From Phytoseiulus persimilis (lineage: Eukaryota > Arthropoda > Arachnida > Mesostigmata > Phytoseiidae): a DNA stretch of 64,000 nt. This document shows, piece after piece, positions 34,110-45,334 of the stretch. The notes under the pieces are model-generated. The model saw nothing but the letters and a program-made list of their open reading frames with translations, had not been told where the DNA came from and did no database searches. The translations under genes were made by a program, and so were the position numbers. The stretch lies in NCBI GenBank assembly GCA_037576195.1, contig CM075102.1, positions 4,836,001-4,900,000 on the forward strand, written 5' to 3'. Numbering within the stretch: the stretch's first letter is position 1; the number at the start of each line of letters is the position of its first letter.

Positions 34110-35325
34110 GCTAAAAATACTTCTGATGAATCTCAACAGGGCGGTGGCAGCTCATGCGATCCTGGAGAAGAGAGATCAAGGCATGTGTATATTGAGTGAG
34201 GTGAACCCCAGGCCCTCGACGAATTGATGCAGGAAAGACCAGGGCTGGATAGCGGGACCCAATGGAGACACAGCAATATGATGGACCGGGAAGCAAGACA
34301 ATCTCAAGATAGAGGATAGCGGTGCTCAAACAGGCTTTCCCCGGGTCGCTCTCACAGGAGGCTTCCGGGTAGCCAGTTGTTATTTCTCTCCCAACAAACC
34401 GGATGGGCAGATCGCTGAGTACCTTGACGACGCAGCCAACGAAGTTCAGAACCGAGACCAGTCCCGATGGATTGTAGCGGGGGACTCAACGTTTCCTCGA
34501 CCATGGAGGGAAGTAAGAAGACGATAAGTAGAGAAAGAGAAGTAGAGGAAGCAACGGCCAGATGTGGGCTCTGCGTCCTGAACGACGGAGAGAGAGCAAC
34601 CCACCCTGAGGAGAGGGCACCAGACGTCCTTCATTGACATCACAACAACGACGCATCCCGACCTCATCCGAAATGGGAGAGTGAACGAGGATATGGAATC
34701 ACTCAGTGACCACCTTTACAGAGAATCCGAGCTCATCACGAGCCCGGCATAAACACAGCGTGCTGTAGGAAAGGGATGGCGTTGGAAGAACATCGCCCGC
34801 ACGCCTCCCTGGCCACTGATCGCGGAGGGGCGGACGGAGCGGCGGGAAGAAGTCAAGAAACAGAGCGACCCGTACGACCCAGGAGCCGACGAACGGTCAG
34901 AGGAAACAGACGAGGAGATTGGATGAGAGACGATAACAGAATGGCAAGAAGCCGGGGAGGCCGCGGAGCATGGTAGGCTTCCCCTCCTATGCATCCCGGA
35001 TCGGAGGACATGGTGCGACAGGAAGTTTGGGGACCTGGACTACTATATGTCCAGGCACTATATGACTTTAACGCGTACTTGTCGAGGATGGGCAAGGCTT
35101 CAACGCCCTTCTGTGTCCATTGCTTGCTGGGTTAGGAAGACGACGTCGATCATACAGTCTTCAAGTGCGAGGCCTTCATGGAGCGAAGTCGAGGTCTCCC
35201 GGTGGGAAGTGTCCCGGGAATGGTACGGCATATTTTTCCGAGCTCCAACGAGTGGAAGGAGGTCACTAAAATTGGTTCCAGCATGGCTGCTTAAGAATGG
35301 CTGACCAAGACCGCACAGGAGCCGC
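34110..35325 (+). mobile_element. LINE G (R1-like) with the reverse transcriptase deleted
   Basis: Plus strand, one frame with scattered stops. The APE-type endonuclease starts 'LKILLMNLNRAVAAHAILEK', then 'GMCILSEVNPRPSTN', 'FRVASCYFSPNKPDGQIAEY', 'SRWIVAGD', and, further on, 'FIDITTTTHPDLI' and 'ESLSDHLYRE'. Within about 150 bases of that the C-terminal part appears: 'EAGEAAEHGRLPLLCIPD', 'CDRKFGDLDYY', 'FCVHCLLG' and 'EDDVDHTVFKCEAFMERSRG' (C-x2-C...H...C). The 400 or more residues of reverse transcriptase that belong between them are missing. The endonuclease style and zinc tail are those of R1/TRAS-type LINEs; the clade call is from memory of the family. Confidence 0.8.
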
Positions 35326-35329
35326 GGCC

Positions 35330-35910
35330 GCGCGCACGGCCGACGACTGAAGCGGAACATTAACCAGGAATGAGACTCTGAACTGAGAGGGAAGAGAAAG
35401 AAGGAGCTGCCGAACACACGGGAGTCATGACTGACGGACCCACGGATCCGAGTTCCCGGTGCCGATTAGGAAGAGATGAGAGGTTTGTGGACAGACCACA
35501 TCATCGAGGTCCCGGACTATGTCCAATCCTCGGTGTCCGGAAGGATTTCCTCCTGGTCCTTGAGAAAAAAAAGACTCAGAGAAGCATTCTCAGATTGGTC
35601 CCAAAACACCCCTCCAGGTTCGGGGAAGTATTCCAGAAAGAGTGCGGAGAAACTGACAGACGGACTCGATTATATATACTAAGGATTGCTTGGGACAGTT
35701 CGGAGGAGGCTGATTTAGCACATGACGGGGGAACTAGATGAAACATGTACATGTTCCTCGACCAAGTCAAGATCAAGGATTCAAGATCCAATTATCGGAG
35801 TGGCTCCCACGCAGATGATGAGTGACCTTCTAACCAGCCTGGGACTAAATGACCAAATGGATCAACCCTGGCTTCGACGATCTACTTCCATACAGCGGAG
35901 CAATCGCTGA
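35330..35910. other. No recognisable gene; one satellite monomer
   Basis: Contains the isolated monomer at 35570-35626 and a run of A at 35564-35572. Nothing else is recognised. Confidence 0.4.
35570..35626 (-). repeat. Isolated monomer of the 45-bp satellite
   Basis: 'CTCAGATTGGTCCCAAAAC', 'CCCCTCCAG' and 'GGGGAAGTA' match, in register, the reverse complement of the satellite at 50823-51485, slightly more than one monomer. Confidence 0.65.
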
Positions 35911-35914
35911 TCGA

Positions 35915-36860
35915 TTCCGGTTTTCCCCTTCCGGTGGGAAAGAACAAGGTGTCGGAATAGCGTATTCCGCGAATAGTACTAGCGCTGGGGGCGGATGTTC
36001 CTCTCCAGCTCTAGCAAGTTGACCTCGGAAACCTGTAGCAGCTACACCTTTGCTTAGTTCGAACGGGGGACCGCAGATGGGGAACAGCGAGGACGTAAGA
36101 GATGCGGAAGAAGTCGTTACGGTGCAGCTCGTAGCTGTCGACTCGCCGCCGGACAACTCGTCGCTGGGATGAATCTTCGCCAGGAAACTCGTCGCCGACG
36201 GCTCGGCGCCACAGCGGCTAGTCGCGGGATAACTCTGCGTCATCCAACTCGACGCCAGGAACTGAGTCTCCTCGGAATCCACGGGGAATCGAGTACTGCA
36301 ACGCGCAGAATGGAAAGTAGTCAACCCACCTGGCGCTTCATTCGTAATTCTGACATACGAACGAAATTAACTTCATCCGAATGCCGACTTTCGGTCTACT
36401 CTTTCGAAACCAGAAACCTGTGTCGAAGAATTCCGTTTCCTTGATTCGACCTCCTCCGTTCCCAATTTCCTGGTCTGGTTAGTAATCGCCTCGTCAGGAT
36501 GTCGATTCAGTCGAATATCTGGTTCTACGGCCGAATCATTGGAATCACGCTGCCCCTGATGGAACCAGAGCCCCGATGAAGGACAACCCCAGTGGCCGAT
36601 ATTAGGCGATACTCAACGATGAGTTGTCCGGCGACGAGTCACCTCAGCGACGAGTTGTCCCGCGAAGAGCTGTCCGGCGACGAGATGTCGGCGACGAGTT
36701 GTCCTGCTCCGAGAAGAAGTAGGCAGGCTGAGCGTGACAAAGCTGCAATTCCTTCCCGCTTAACCAGTCCCGACCGCTCCGCTGTTGTGAGAGGAGGTTT
36801 TCGGCTACATGCTTCTCGGGCTCGATTTTTCGGCTTCATGCGTTTCGCACCGTCAAGAAT
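35915..36860. mobile_element. TIR element M2, copy 2 (left end lost), interrupted
   Basis: 35915-36114 and 36713-36860 align with 8510-8740 and 8740-8880 of copy 1 ('GTAGCAGCTACACCTTTGCT', 'GAACAGCGAGGACGTAAG'). The right inverted end is intact and longer than in copy 1, but the left inverted end (copy-1 bases 8309-8505) is missing. A 598-bp foldback is nested inside at 36115-36712. Confidence 0.85.
36115..36712. mobile_element. Foldback-like element nested in M2
   Basis: Flanked by GAAGAAGT at 36107-36114 and 36713-36720; the uninterrupted M2 copy at 8.7 kb has this 8-mer once. Both ends carry arrays of a 17-18 base unit near 'GGACAACTCGTCGCCG', in opposite orientations (about 36135-36265 and 36600-36705), so the ends can fold back on each other. 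No transposase is encoded. Confidence 0.9.
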
Positions 36861-36864
36861 AAGG

Positions 36865-37435
36865 CTTCGACCGTTTCCACTCTCGAAAAAGCGATGTGAA
36901 CCAACTGCTATGGTGGATTTTTATGGTATTCAAATACGATCTCGTCGAAGGTTCACCCTAGGGACTTGTGGGTCGTTATTGCACGGGCCAGACAGGTCGA
37001 GAACTTTGTACGACGACATTCGATTATCTTTGAAACCTTGAAGGAAACCGTTTTTTTGAAAATAGGGGTTCAATTCGGTTGTAACTCTTGTCTCGTTACC
37101 AACGAGGGTCTATGTTTCGTTCTCGCGGTTTTTCGGATTTGATCATTGTCCGTGAATTCCATCCATAGACAGCCAGATCACTGTAAGCAAGCGGGGAATC
37201 CATTTGTGCGACCGAGATAGTTCGCGAACACATTTACATCGACTCGATCCCCCAACTGATTTCCCTCGATCACTGCGCCCTCAGCGCACGGTATCGCTTC
37301 AAGTTCCGCCGAATCCCACTTCATTCCCGTAAGGTTCAATCGTAGAACAATCGCGATTCGTTATCTCGTCGGTGTCTGCAGTGTTCTTCTTCCTGAATTC
37401 AAAGTAAAGCATCAAGCCGATGACTCCATTGACGA
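36865..37435. other. No recognisable feature
   Basis: No open frame or repeat partner that I can support. Confidence 0.4.
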
Positions 37436-37442
37436 AACCATT

Positions 37443-37715
37443 ACGGTTCCACCAATTGAATTTCGCTTCTCGCGGCTTTGTCCGTCCAGGGTGACTTTGC
37501 TCGATCCTCCTGGATTATCTCTTTGTCATCGGAAATGGATGCCTTCAAGAGAGACTAACTTGAAGTTCCACACCTTGGAACCTGTCAAAAAGGCCCCCTC
37601 CACGGTTCCAGCGATTGGATTTGGCTTATCGCGGTTTTGTCTGTCCAGGGTGACTTTGCTCGGTCCTCCGGGATCATTTCTTCGTCATCGGAAATGGCTG
37701 GCTCTCGCTGAGTCG
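37443..37715 (+). repeat. 159-bp direct duplication
   Basis: 'ACGGTTCCACCAATTG' at 37443 and 'ACGGTTCCAGCGATTG' at 37602 start two copies of about 110 alignable bases, including 'CCAGGGTGACTTTGCTCG'. The period is a multiple of three, so an open frame (37491-38039) reads a repeated LSR...SRVTLL-x-PPG...HRKW peptide. Gene status is doubtful. Confidence 0.75.
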
Positions 37716-37754
37716 TCATGTCGCACCGGTATGAGTATTCCTTCCCAAAATTCA

Positions 37755-37910
37755 ATCGCCTACCACCACTTCATTGTCATCGACTTATGGCAAGGCACCG
37801 AGATTAACCACATGAAATTCAACTTGAATTCAAATCTCCCTCGCTTCGGCAAAAATCCTAAAGGCCTCCCGCTGCGATTTTTTCGTTCCACTCCCAGTTA
37901 CACCCTGGTG
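37755..37910 (+). repeat. Dispersed repeat delta, copy 1
   Basis: Matches 56165-56320 in inverted orientation. Both encode 'HMKF' followed by N-SN-x-PRFG. DNA-level identity is high around 'CCTAAAGGCCTCCCGCTGCG'. Confidence 0.8.
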
Positions 37911-38920
37911 AACACGCCCGAAGAAAAGCGCATTTCTGCGCTGGAACGGAGGAACACCCGATATCGAAATGAGACCACCACGAGCTTCCACGCGGATGTG
38001 TTTAATATACGTCTCGATATTGAATATGATATATGTTAAAATCCTTTCTTGTGACCGAGGACTGTATCAGCCTATCTACTACAGTCTCAGCAATTTCTCG
38101 CTTTAAATAAAGAGGAGGATACAAAGCCGTACCGGTAGGAAACTCGGGGAGCAGGCTTGAAAAGACCCTGTCTTCCACGAACACTTCGCACACAGTTCAA
38201 GGCTATCGTCAACTGAGCACAGCACCACACGATTTTTCTCACGCGCAAATCACACTCGACGTTGGATTGGCGCAGGTTAGAACACGCAAAGCGCTCCTCC
38301 CGAATCTTCTCTGTCGCTCGAGTTTCTCACTCATTGGATATCCTATATTCCGTGCTTCCGACCTGAGCCATGGGAGCTCGAGATCCAGTGTCATAGAATA
38401 TTCTGTCCGGTTGAGCTCGATTCTTCCTCTCAAAAAAAGGACTCCACGGCGTCTATGATGAGGAAGAGGAGGTTCCAGATACTACAAAGCCCTCACAACG
38501 TGACTATTCCCTGCGAAAGGCAGTTCACAAGTTTTCTCCCCTCCCTCCACTGTATCAGGACATGGAGCGAACCCATCGGGACCGATTGTCATCTCTCGAG
38601 TCCGAACAAAAAGGTCTGACGAAATTTGAATCGACGCTCTTCTTTCCGGGAAGGAAGAATATGGCCATGGGGAGGAAACTGCGCATCTTCATTCACCAAC
38701 GATTGCAACTCGGCCTGTATGCTACACCGTTAGTCTTCGCTTGGCTCCGTAAGCTCAGCCAGAGTCCACTCATGATGAGTCATGATGAGAGACTAACATT
38801 TATCCTTCTCAAATCGGTGATCCTTCAAGGGTTTGGCTCAGTCCGGCGGCGGCTCTCTTATCACAGCAGTTATTGTATCAACTTACAGTCATCGAAGTTG
38901 ACGTTCTCGGCGATTCATCT
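37911..38920. other. No recognisable feature
   Basis: The open frame that begins in the 159-bp duplication ends at 38039. The rest shows no gene that I can support. Confidence 0.4.
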
Positions 38921-38923
38921 TGT

Positions 38924-40850
38924 ATTGGTATTGGTATTCACTTATCCTCACACATATGACACTTTCGTTTCAGTGGCGAGTCGTCTCAGCGGATATTTGT
39001 AGTTTCTCTCTCACACTGCTGTAGGAGCCTCTTGGTGTGGCTGGTCATCTCTGAAGAGGGGTCTTCGTCGAGCCCCAGTCGATTTAGTGTTTCCTCTTCC
39101 TCGTGGTATGTTTCGTTGCATTGCCAGATAACGTGGGTCAGGGTTTCCGGGTACACTCCACATGTGACGCAAGTGGTATCTGAAGGATCCTGCCACAATT
39201 GGTCCAACGAGATGGCGCCATTTATTATCATTGTTTATGTATCGCAGGGACGCACCTCCGGCTGCTATCTCTCTTTGCACCGCCTCCTTGTCTGAATTCT
39301 CTGGTCCTGAGCATACCTGCTCGGCTCAGTGCCAGTAGGGCCGAACCTCGACTGTTGTCGTATGGACTGTTTCTATGTCCCATTCCAGTCGCGTGGGTCC
39401 GGTATCGGGTCAGGCTACTTTTGTATCTCATCGAGCTTCTCCAGTTAGCCATTCCAACTTCGCGTATCCTTTCCTCGATCGCTCTGTTAAATATCCCTTG
39501 TACAGGTGTACCTGGTTTTGTGTGTAAGTCAGTGTGATGTCTTCGCACTTGTATACACGACATAACTCCTGTACTCTCCGACATGCTTTTGTTTCAACTC
39601 CGGTTAAATCCATCATGTCCAGTATGGCTTCCGGCCATCCATGATCAGGCATGGACTTCACTCTGGTGAAATATCTTATCTTGCTCTGGGCTTCTCTCGC
39701 CCCGAAGGAAGCCCAGCCCAGTTCTCCGGTGACGGATTCGTTTGCCACTCTTCTGTTGGGGACACCCCGCCTCCGTTTGGGCTGTTGTTATTTTCTTTCG
39801 CAGAGTTTCGGACATAACTGTGACCGCATTTGCGTATGTGAGCGATGGAACTGCCACCGCTTTCCATAGAGTCTTGAAGATTTCGAATCGGTTGAATCCC
39901 CATAGAGCTCTCGCTCGCATTCGTTTTTGGACTCTCTGAGATTTTTCTAACCAGATGGCCTCCTGTCGATCCAGGTAGTTCTCAGAGTTTGATACGGTTA
40001 TTCCCAGGTATTAATAGAGCGTTTGCTAGGTATTGTCTTCCCTTGGATTGAGAGGGGTCTCTCCCCATTAGGATGAGGTCATCGGCAAAGAGGAGAGCGG
40101 CTATGTTAGAGCACTTCTTCTTTCGCACATACCAAGAATCTCCTCTTCTCTTCACCCGGAAGCCTAGCCCAATGTTCTGTGGTCGAGTTTCTAGGGAGGC
40201 GATGTATGAGAGGAATAGGATTGGGCTGTCAGGGAAACCTTGTCGAAAGCCTCCTGTAGGGTTAACCCATTCCGATTCCGCTTTGCCGTGCATCTGGTAC
40301 CGGGGTAGATGTTCCGGAGCAGTCCTATCCATGCTTGGTTCATCCTCTGATCATCGAGGGTTTTCCACAGTGTTTCTCTGCATACTCGGTCATATGCGGC
40401 CGAGCAGTCCAAGAAGCAACACACCAGTCCGGTTTTGAGCCGTCTGGATATTTCTATGGCGCTCGTGAGGATGAAGATATTGACTTCCCCTCGGCGGTTT
40501 TTTCGGAAACCGGCCTGTGCCTCCACTATTTGGTTTTTCTCTTCCATCCATTCTGAGATATTGGTTCCCAGTATCTTCAGCAATATACGGTAGAGTACTG
40601 GGGAGATTGTGAGTGGTCTGTAGGTAAGTAGATTGCCTCTGGTAGAGTTCGGCTTCTCTATCATGACGAGTCTACCTTCCTTCCACTCTCTGGGGATTTC
40701 TTCTTTGCCAGCTGAGATCTTGTTGAACAGTTGGGTCATGCAACCCTTCCTACTTCATTGAAATCCTCAAGAATACCACTTGGGGTCCCGTCCAGGCCCA
40801 TCGCTGTTGCTGAATCTTCCAGTGTCTCTCCGGAGACCGTGGAGTTTCGG
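38924..40850 (-). mobile_element. LINE E, 5'-truncated non-LTR retrotransposon
   Basis: Same family as LINE C. From right to left: 'GLDGTPSGILEDFNEVGR' (40790), 'TYRPLTISPVLYRILLKIL', 'QAGFRKNRRGEVNIFILTSA', 'CCFLDCSAAYDRVCRETLW', a frameshift near 40250, the active site 'AALLFADDLILMG' (about 40080), then about 100 residues are lost or scrambled at 40020-39920, 'RFEIFKTLWKAVAVPSLTYA', thumb, 'LLALSRAGMLRTREF', zinc tail 'CVTCGVYPETLTHVIWQC', and a stop at 38986. The 3' tail has CCAATA repeats ending near 38924, similar to the CCCATA tail of LINE C. At least three frameshifts. Confidence 0.87.
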
Positions 40851-41199
40851 CGAGCTCCAGCGCACCGCTCTGGAGCTCAGAGTCCCTAGCGTTCCAGAAA
40901 CGCTACTAGAGTATTATTACGGCCAGAGGATAGAAAGCCGAGAGTGCATCTGTGTCCATCCGAAATAAACGAGCCAACGTTGGCCGTCGGCTTCGTGAAG
41001 CGAACAGCACTGCGGTGTGGTCGACTGTCTGCGAACAGCCGAGGACACACAAGCTGCAACCCGACCGTGAGCGACACGCACACGGTGCGAGCGGTACGCT
41101 TGCAAATCTTTAACCAAGTTCGCTTTGCGGAGTCCGGACCGGCGGCTGCGGTCAGTAGACCAATAACCAGTGTCTTTCCTCAAGGATCCCGAGTGGGTT

Positions 41200-41900
41200 T
41201 GGCAACAGTGGTGTCAGAACTGTGGAAGAAGAACTCACGCACGCCGGCAATCTTTGGAGAATGCGACATGATAGTCACCGATGCTGACCCGTTGTTCAGA
41301 GCGGAGGAGTTCCAGCATTTCAGCCGGCAGTGGAGTACGATCAACATAATGTCATCCTCTCACTTCCACCAGAGCAATGGAAAGGCGGAGGCGGCGGTAG
41401 CAATTATAAAAAGGATAATCCGTAGAGCAGGAGCAGTCGATCGAGAATGGCAACGAGGAATCACGGCTTACAACGATACGCCACAGGAAAAACTGGGCGG
41501 AGCAACACCAAGTCAAATGTTCCATTCGAGACGGTTTCGAACGGACCTGCCAACGAGATAGAAGCTCCTTAGCCCGGAAACAAGATGCCATCGCGAGGCG
41601 ATACGGGCGCGAAACTTGCACATCAGAAGGATGAAGAAAACATACGACAGAGGTGCCAGGGACCTACCCCCGCTTCGTGCGGGGGACACAGTGCGGATCA
41701 GGCAGCCTAAATTGGGAATGATGGTGTGGATTGAAGGTCGAGTCATCGAAAATCTCGCTCACCGCCGATATATGATCCGAGCGGAGAGTGATCGAAGACG
41801 CATGAGTCAATTCAGAGCAAAGAACAACCCGAGAAGTTGGGTTAGGTATTGGTTTCTAGAAGGAACTTCGGAATCACAATGCACAACTTGCAAAGCGGTG
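41200..41900 (+). mobile_element. Ty3/Gypsy integrase fragment
   Basis: Plus-strand frame with the second half of a retroviral-type integrase core: 'CDMIVTDADPLFRAEEFQ' (second catalytic Asp), then 'SSSHFHQSNGKAEAAV' (Glu) and 'IKRIIRRAGAVDREWQRGI'. In the next frame (41616-42050) comes the post-core region 'YDRGARDLPPLRAGDTVRIR'. The first Asp, zinc finger, RT, RNase H and LTRs are not found. It abuts LINE E on the left. An LTR-retrotransposon remnant, not a functional gene. Confidence 0.78.
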
Positions 41901-42194
41901 AGCGTTTCAATAAATGATAGAAATCATCAGAAGAGGATATCTGTATCTAACGATTCCGGGCTTGAAACCGGCAATAAATCTAATCCCGGGATCTCCTCAC
42001 GCACGAAAAGTCCCGAGGGGGGAGGGGGTCGTTCCGGCGTCATGTCCTAACGAGCGTGACGGTCATTCGAATGAACTCTGCGATCATATCTTCCGAGATC
42101 GATACTGGTCCCGCCTCGCAGAATGGAGATGCCGCCTAGCTTCGAAGCGGGCACAGAATATTCTCCGGCAAAAAAATCCTAATGGTCACCTCAC

Positions 42195-44400
42195 TTCTCC
42201 TCTCCCTTAACCAAGGTACTGAAATACGATCGGTCGACGAGCTTGTTGGCGAAGCACCTCGAAAGAAAGCATGGTATCGCTGAAGATACCCCGCCGCCGG
42301 AATCCTCAGGGCAGAACTCCAGAACCAAATCGCAGCTCAACGTGGAGTCATCAAGAACTGCAGCGATCTGCAACAGCGAAGAAGGAGATCCCTTGTTGAA
42401 ACGGAGATTGCTCGCAAGGAAAGAAAACAGCCAGCTCTGGATTCATTCCTTGCTCCGAGAAACTCGATCAGAAGCGACAGTCAGCCTCTTATATGTCAAT
42501 CCGATATGAGCTTCAATAGCATAATGACTTGAGAAGCCATCAGGAGATTACTTACTCGATCATATCCCGGCGAACCACCACCACCGCGGTCAGCAGCAAC
42601 TCTGAGGAAATACCTTGACGAGGACACGACCAGAATCAGGAATGAGGTGAGGGGCAAACTTGATGCGATGCGCGCTGACGGTTGGAGCTCCTCATGTATC
42701 AATATGATCCTGTGATTGCGATCATGGACCATTTCGCATTTCTCTAATGATTCGCTTCGCTGTCTTCCAGGCGCAAAGTTTGCAATGTCTTTCGATGAGG
42801 CCACAGTGATAGGAACGGACCGTTATCTGACATCGAACCCACATTTATCTGAAAGAACTTTCGGTACGTCGAGAATCTCACCGCTCGGCCGCATGAGAGT
42901 TGAGCAGCGGCGACCGGTGAGTGTTTAGAAGAAGTCATTCGCGCCCAGCTGGACGATTTCGGCCTTCCCAGGAAAGACTTCGTGGCTGCCACGACAGACG
43001 GCGCAAGCAATGTCCTGAAGGCTGTGGCGACACTCGGTATTCATAAATAGAGATGCTTTGCACATGGACTTGACTTGGTTGTCAGGAAAGTCATTTGTGG
43101 GAACGATGCCAGGGCCTTCGACGTGGGAATCTTTGATGAAGCTGTGAATGAAGAGGAAGAAATGGATGACTCGCATGCGACTGAAGAAAGCAGCGACCGC
43201 CAGTGTACCGAAGAAGAAGTGACAGGAACGGTCATTCTTTGCGAAGCTGTACAGCGACTCCGCAAAGTGGTTCGTGACTTCAAGAGGCGTCCTAACCTCA
43301 TGGACAAGCTCAGAAGAACAGCCACAAAAACCGAGCTCAACGCAAAAGCCCTGAAGGCCGTACTAGACTGCCAGACTAGATGGTACTCGACCCTGGACAT
43401 GATTAATCGAGCCCTGCGTATACTGCCGGCGTTAAACAATATTCTCTCGAGGCACGGGACGCCGATAAGCGCGAAAGATGTCGCAGCCCTGAAGAAGATC
43501 GCTGAAGTCCTCGAACCTTTCAAACGGAGCATCAAGCTCCTTTGTAGGACCGAAGCAACACTGATCCATGCGGATAGGGTTCTAAGTGTGATCCTGAGCG
43601 ACCTCAACGAGACCGGTACTCAGTTGGCCAACGTTCTCTCCGAAAACCTGAAGGTCGAGATCCGCAAACGGAGAACAATACTCTCATCGGTGAGCTGACG
43701 CGATTGTTCATATCAAAACCTCACGATCGTTCCACGAATGCCACCTCTCAAAATCTTCTTCCCTCTTTCTGCTGTCGGTTACCCAGGAGTCGGTCTTCTA
43801 TAGGCCCAAAGCCTCTGTCAGCAGAAGAGAGACTTCAAACGAAGAGAAGCTGAAGCAGGAGCTGGCCCTTCACCGAGCCGGCGGTGGTCTCGGCCGCTTT
43901 CTGAAACAGTGTTACGAGGTGCTTGCGGCGGTTCCACCGACGTCTGTGCAGCCAGAACGGGACTTTAGCATACTGAAGATCTCATCGTAGAGAATCGCGG
44001 GAGCCTTGATCCGGCCACTGTTGACAATATATTCTTTATGCGCAAAGCTTTCCAGCATGAGATCGCTTAGCTCGAGAGATTCCTCGGTATGCGATTTGTT
44101 CTCATAGCCCGGATTTTCCTCACTTCTTACCTAAGGCTCAATAAATATCAGATGTGCTCTTGAATAAATCCGGAGGCTGTTGAGCATTCTACGAATGTAC
44201 ATTGAAACAACTGTCGGAATGCGATACGTACTCGAAATTCCGAGTCCAGCAATTTTCACTTCCCTCGAGACCACTGTCATAATCATTCGTCGAGGCGCAA
44301 ATCACTCATGAAACTGATTGCGTTTTTTATGCGATGAACCGCGGTTTTCGGTTAACCGCAAACCGCGGTTTCTCAGATTGCGGTTTTTTGCAAGGCCTAG
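42195..44400 (+). mobile_element. hAT element, copy 2 (3' part with its terminal end)
   Basis: Starts with a partial BED-finger tail ('STSLLAKHLERKHGIAED', H-x4-H), then 'FAMSFDEATVIGTDRYL', 'FVAATTDGASNVLKAV', 'CFAHGLDLVV', a long clean frame 43075-43695 with 'LDCQTRWYSTLDMINRAL', and the dimerisation motif 'VPPTSVQPERDFSI' at about 43930-43970. Frameshifts or stops occur near 42915, 43050, 43700 and 43990. The 3' end is preserved: 44330-44400 is full of AACCGCGGTT and CGGTTAACCG palindromes and ends GCAAGGCCTAG, a hAT-style terminus. The matching left end was not found and the left boundary is uncertain. Confidence 0.82.
43075..43698 (+). pseudogene. hAT transposase core segment of copy 2
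   Basis: Longest uninterrupted piece of the hAT transposase in this window (207 codons). It begins within the 'HGLDLVVRKV' block, passes an acidic insertion (EEEEMDDSH, rich in Asp and Glu) typical of the hAT insertion region, reaches 'CQTRWYSTLDMINRALRI', and ends before the dimerisation block because of a stop at 43696. Without the upstream Asp-containing block and the downstream Glu block it cannot act alone. Confidence 0.8.
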
Positions 44401-44570
44401 TGACAACGCTAGGGTGTGTTTAGTCCTCCCTGGATGGTGGGGCTTCGGTGACTGCGGCCGGTGGGAGGCACCGAACTTTTGAATACGCTGCTACCGAAGA
44501 TCCTACTCTCGCGGTGTTCGGAATGTACTAAGATCGATTTGCTTACACCGGGCGAGTCTTTCACGCACCC

Positions 44571-45333
44571 TCACCCCTGCAAGCCCGCGACAACCTTTTC
44601 ATTGTTGATAGGAGATGAATGATCGGGGTAATTGTAATTTACATTCCATCCCGTACCGTACTGCGTACGTGACAGCTGTAGCATTTCGCCCCCGGAACAC
44701 CGTCGTCGGAAGGTATCCTCCCGGAGAAGATTGAAAGCACATCCGTTGTCAACAACAGCTCGGAATAACCCTCTCCTGTAGCCAAAACTCAGTCTGAACT
44801 TCGAATTGGAGTCTGGATGCAGAAGGATACTCTTCACTGCGCCCGTCGTTCCCATATCTCCTCGGCGGATCGCAGCAAGGGTGCGATGTGATAATGCTGC
44901 CCGGCACGGTCTCGAGCCTTCGAGCATCTCCCCCGCCAACCGAATCGGGTGGCCATACGTGCTCTCAACGGCGTGCATTCATCCGTGTTACGGCGGTCGC
45001 CGCCGTCTCTGGAGTCGAGGCCGGCCGCCGCCTGTGGGGCCGCTTGCACGTAGCGCTCATGTGCCCCATGGGATCAATCAATGTTCCACTTCTGCTGCCA
45101 TCCGGTAGTGTACGAATTTTAGCTTCAATCTCTCCAATACTTTGAAAGTTCTCGTCCTTCAAGCGCAGTTGCCGAGACTCCGCTGATCCTCTGATTAGCT
45201 GTCGGATCACAAACACTGTGATGTTCTCCCCCGTCGCCTCAGGTACCGCCCTCCTCGACAAATCCACCATCTTCTGCCGAACCTGCTCGACCTGGTTCCC
45301 CGTGTTCACCTTGATTCTTCCGAATCGATCCAT
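44571..45333 (-). mobile_element. Ty3/Gypsy gag-protease fragment
   Basis: Two minus-strand frames. 45333-44965 resembles a Gag tail: 'EQVRQKMVDLSRRAVPEAT', 'VFVIRQLIRGSAESRQLRL', then a broken zinc knuckle 'GHMSATCKRPHRRRP'. 44978-44571 carries a retropepsin-like active-site region, 'FRAVVDNGCAFNLLREDTF', where D-N-G stands for the usual D-S/T-G. No RT follows. It may be the other end of the same old Gypsy copy as the 41200 integrase, but they are on opposite strands. Confidence 0.6.
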
Positions 45334-45334
45334 G

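Noticed and set aside
41200-45333. One Gypsy element spanning integrase and gag/protease
   Set aside because: The two pieces are on opposite strands with a hAT copy between them; they may be separate remnants, and no LTRs were found.
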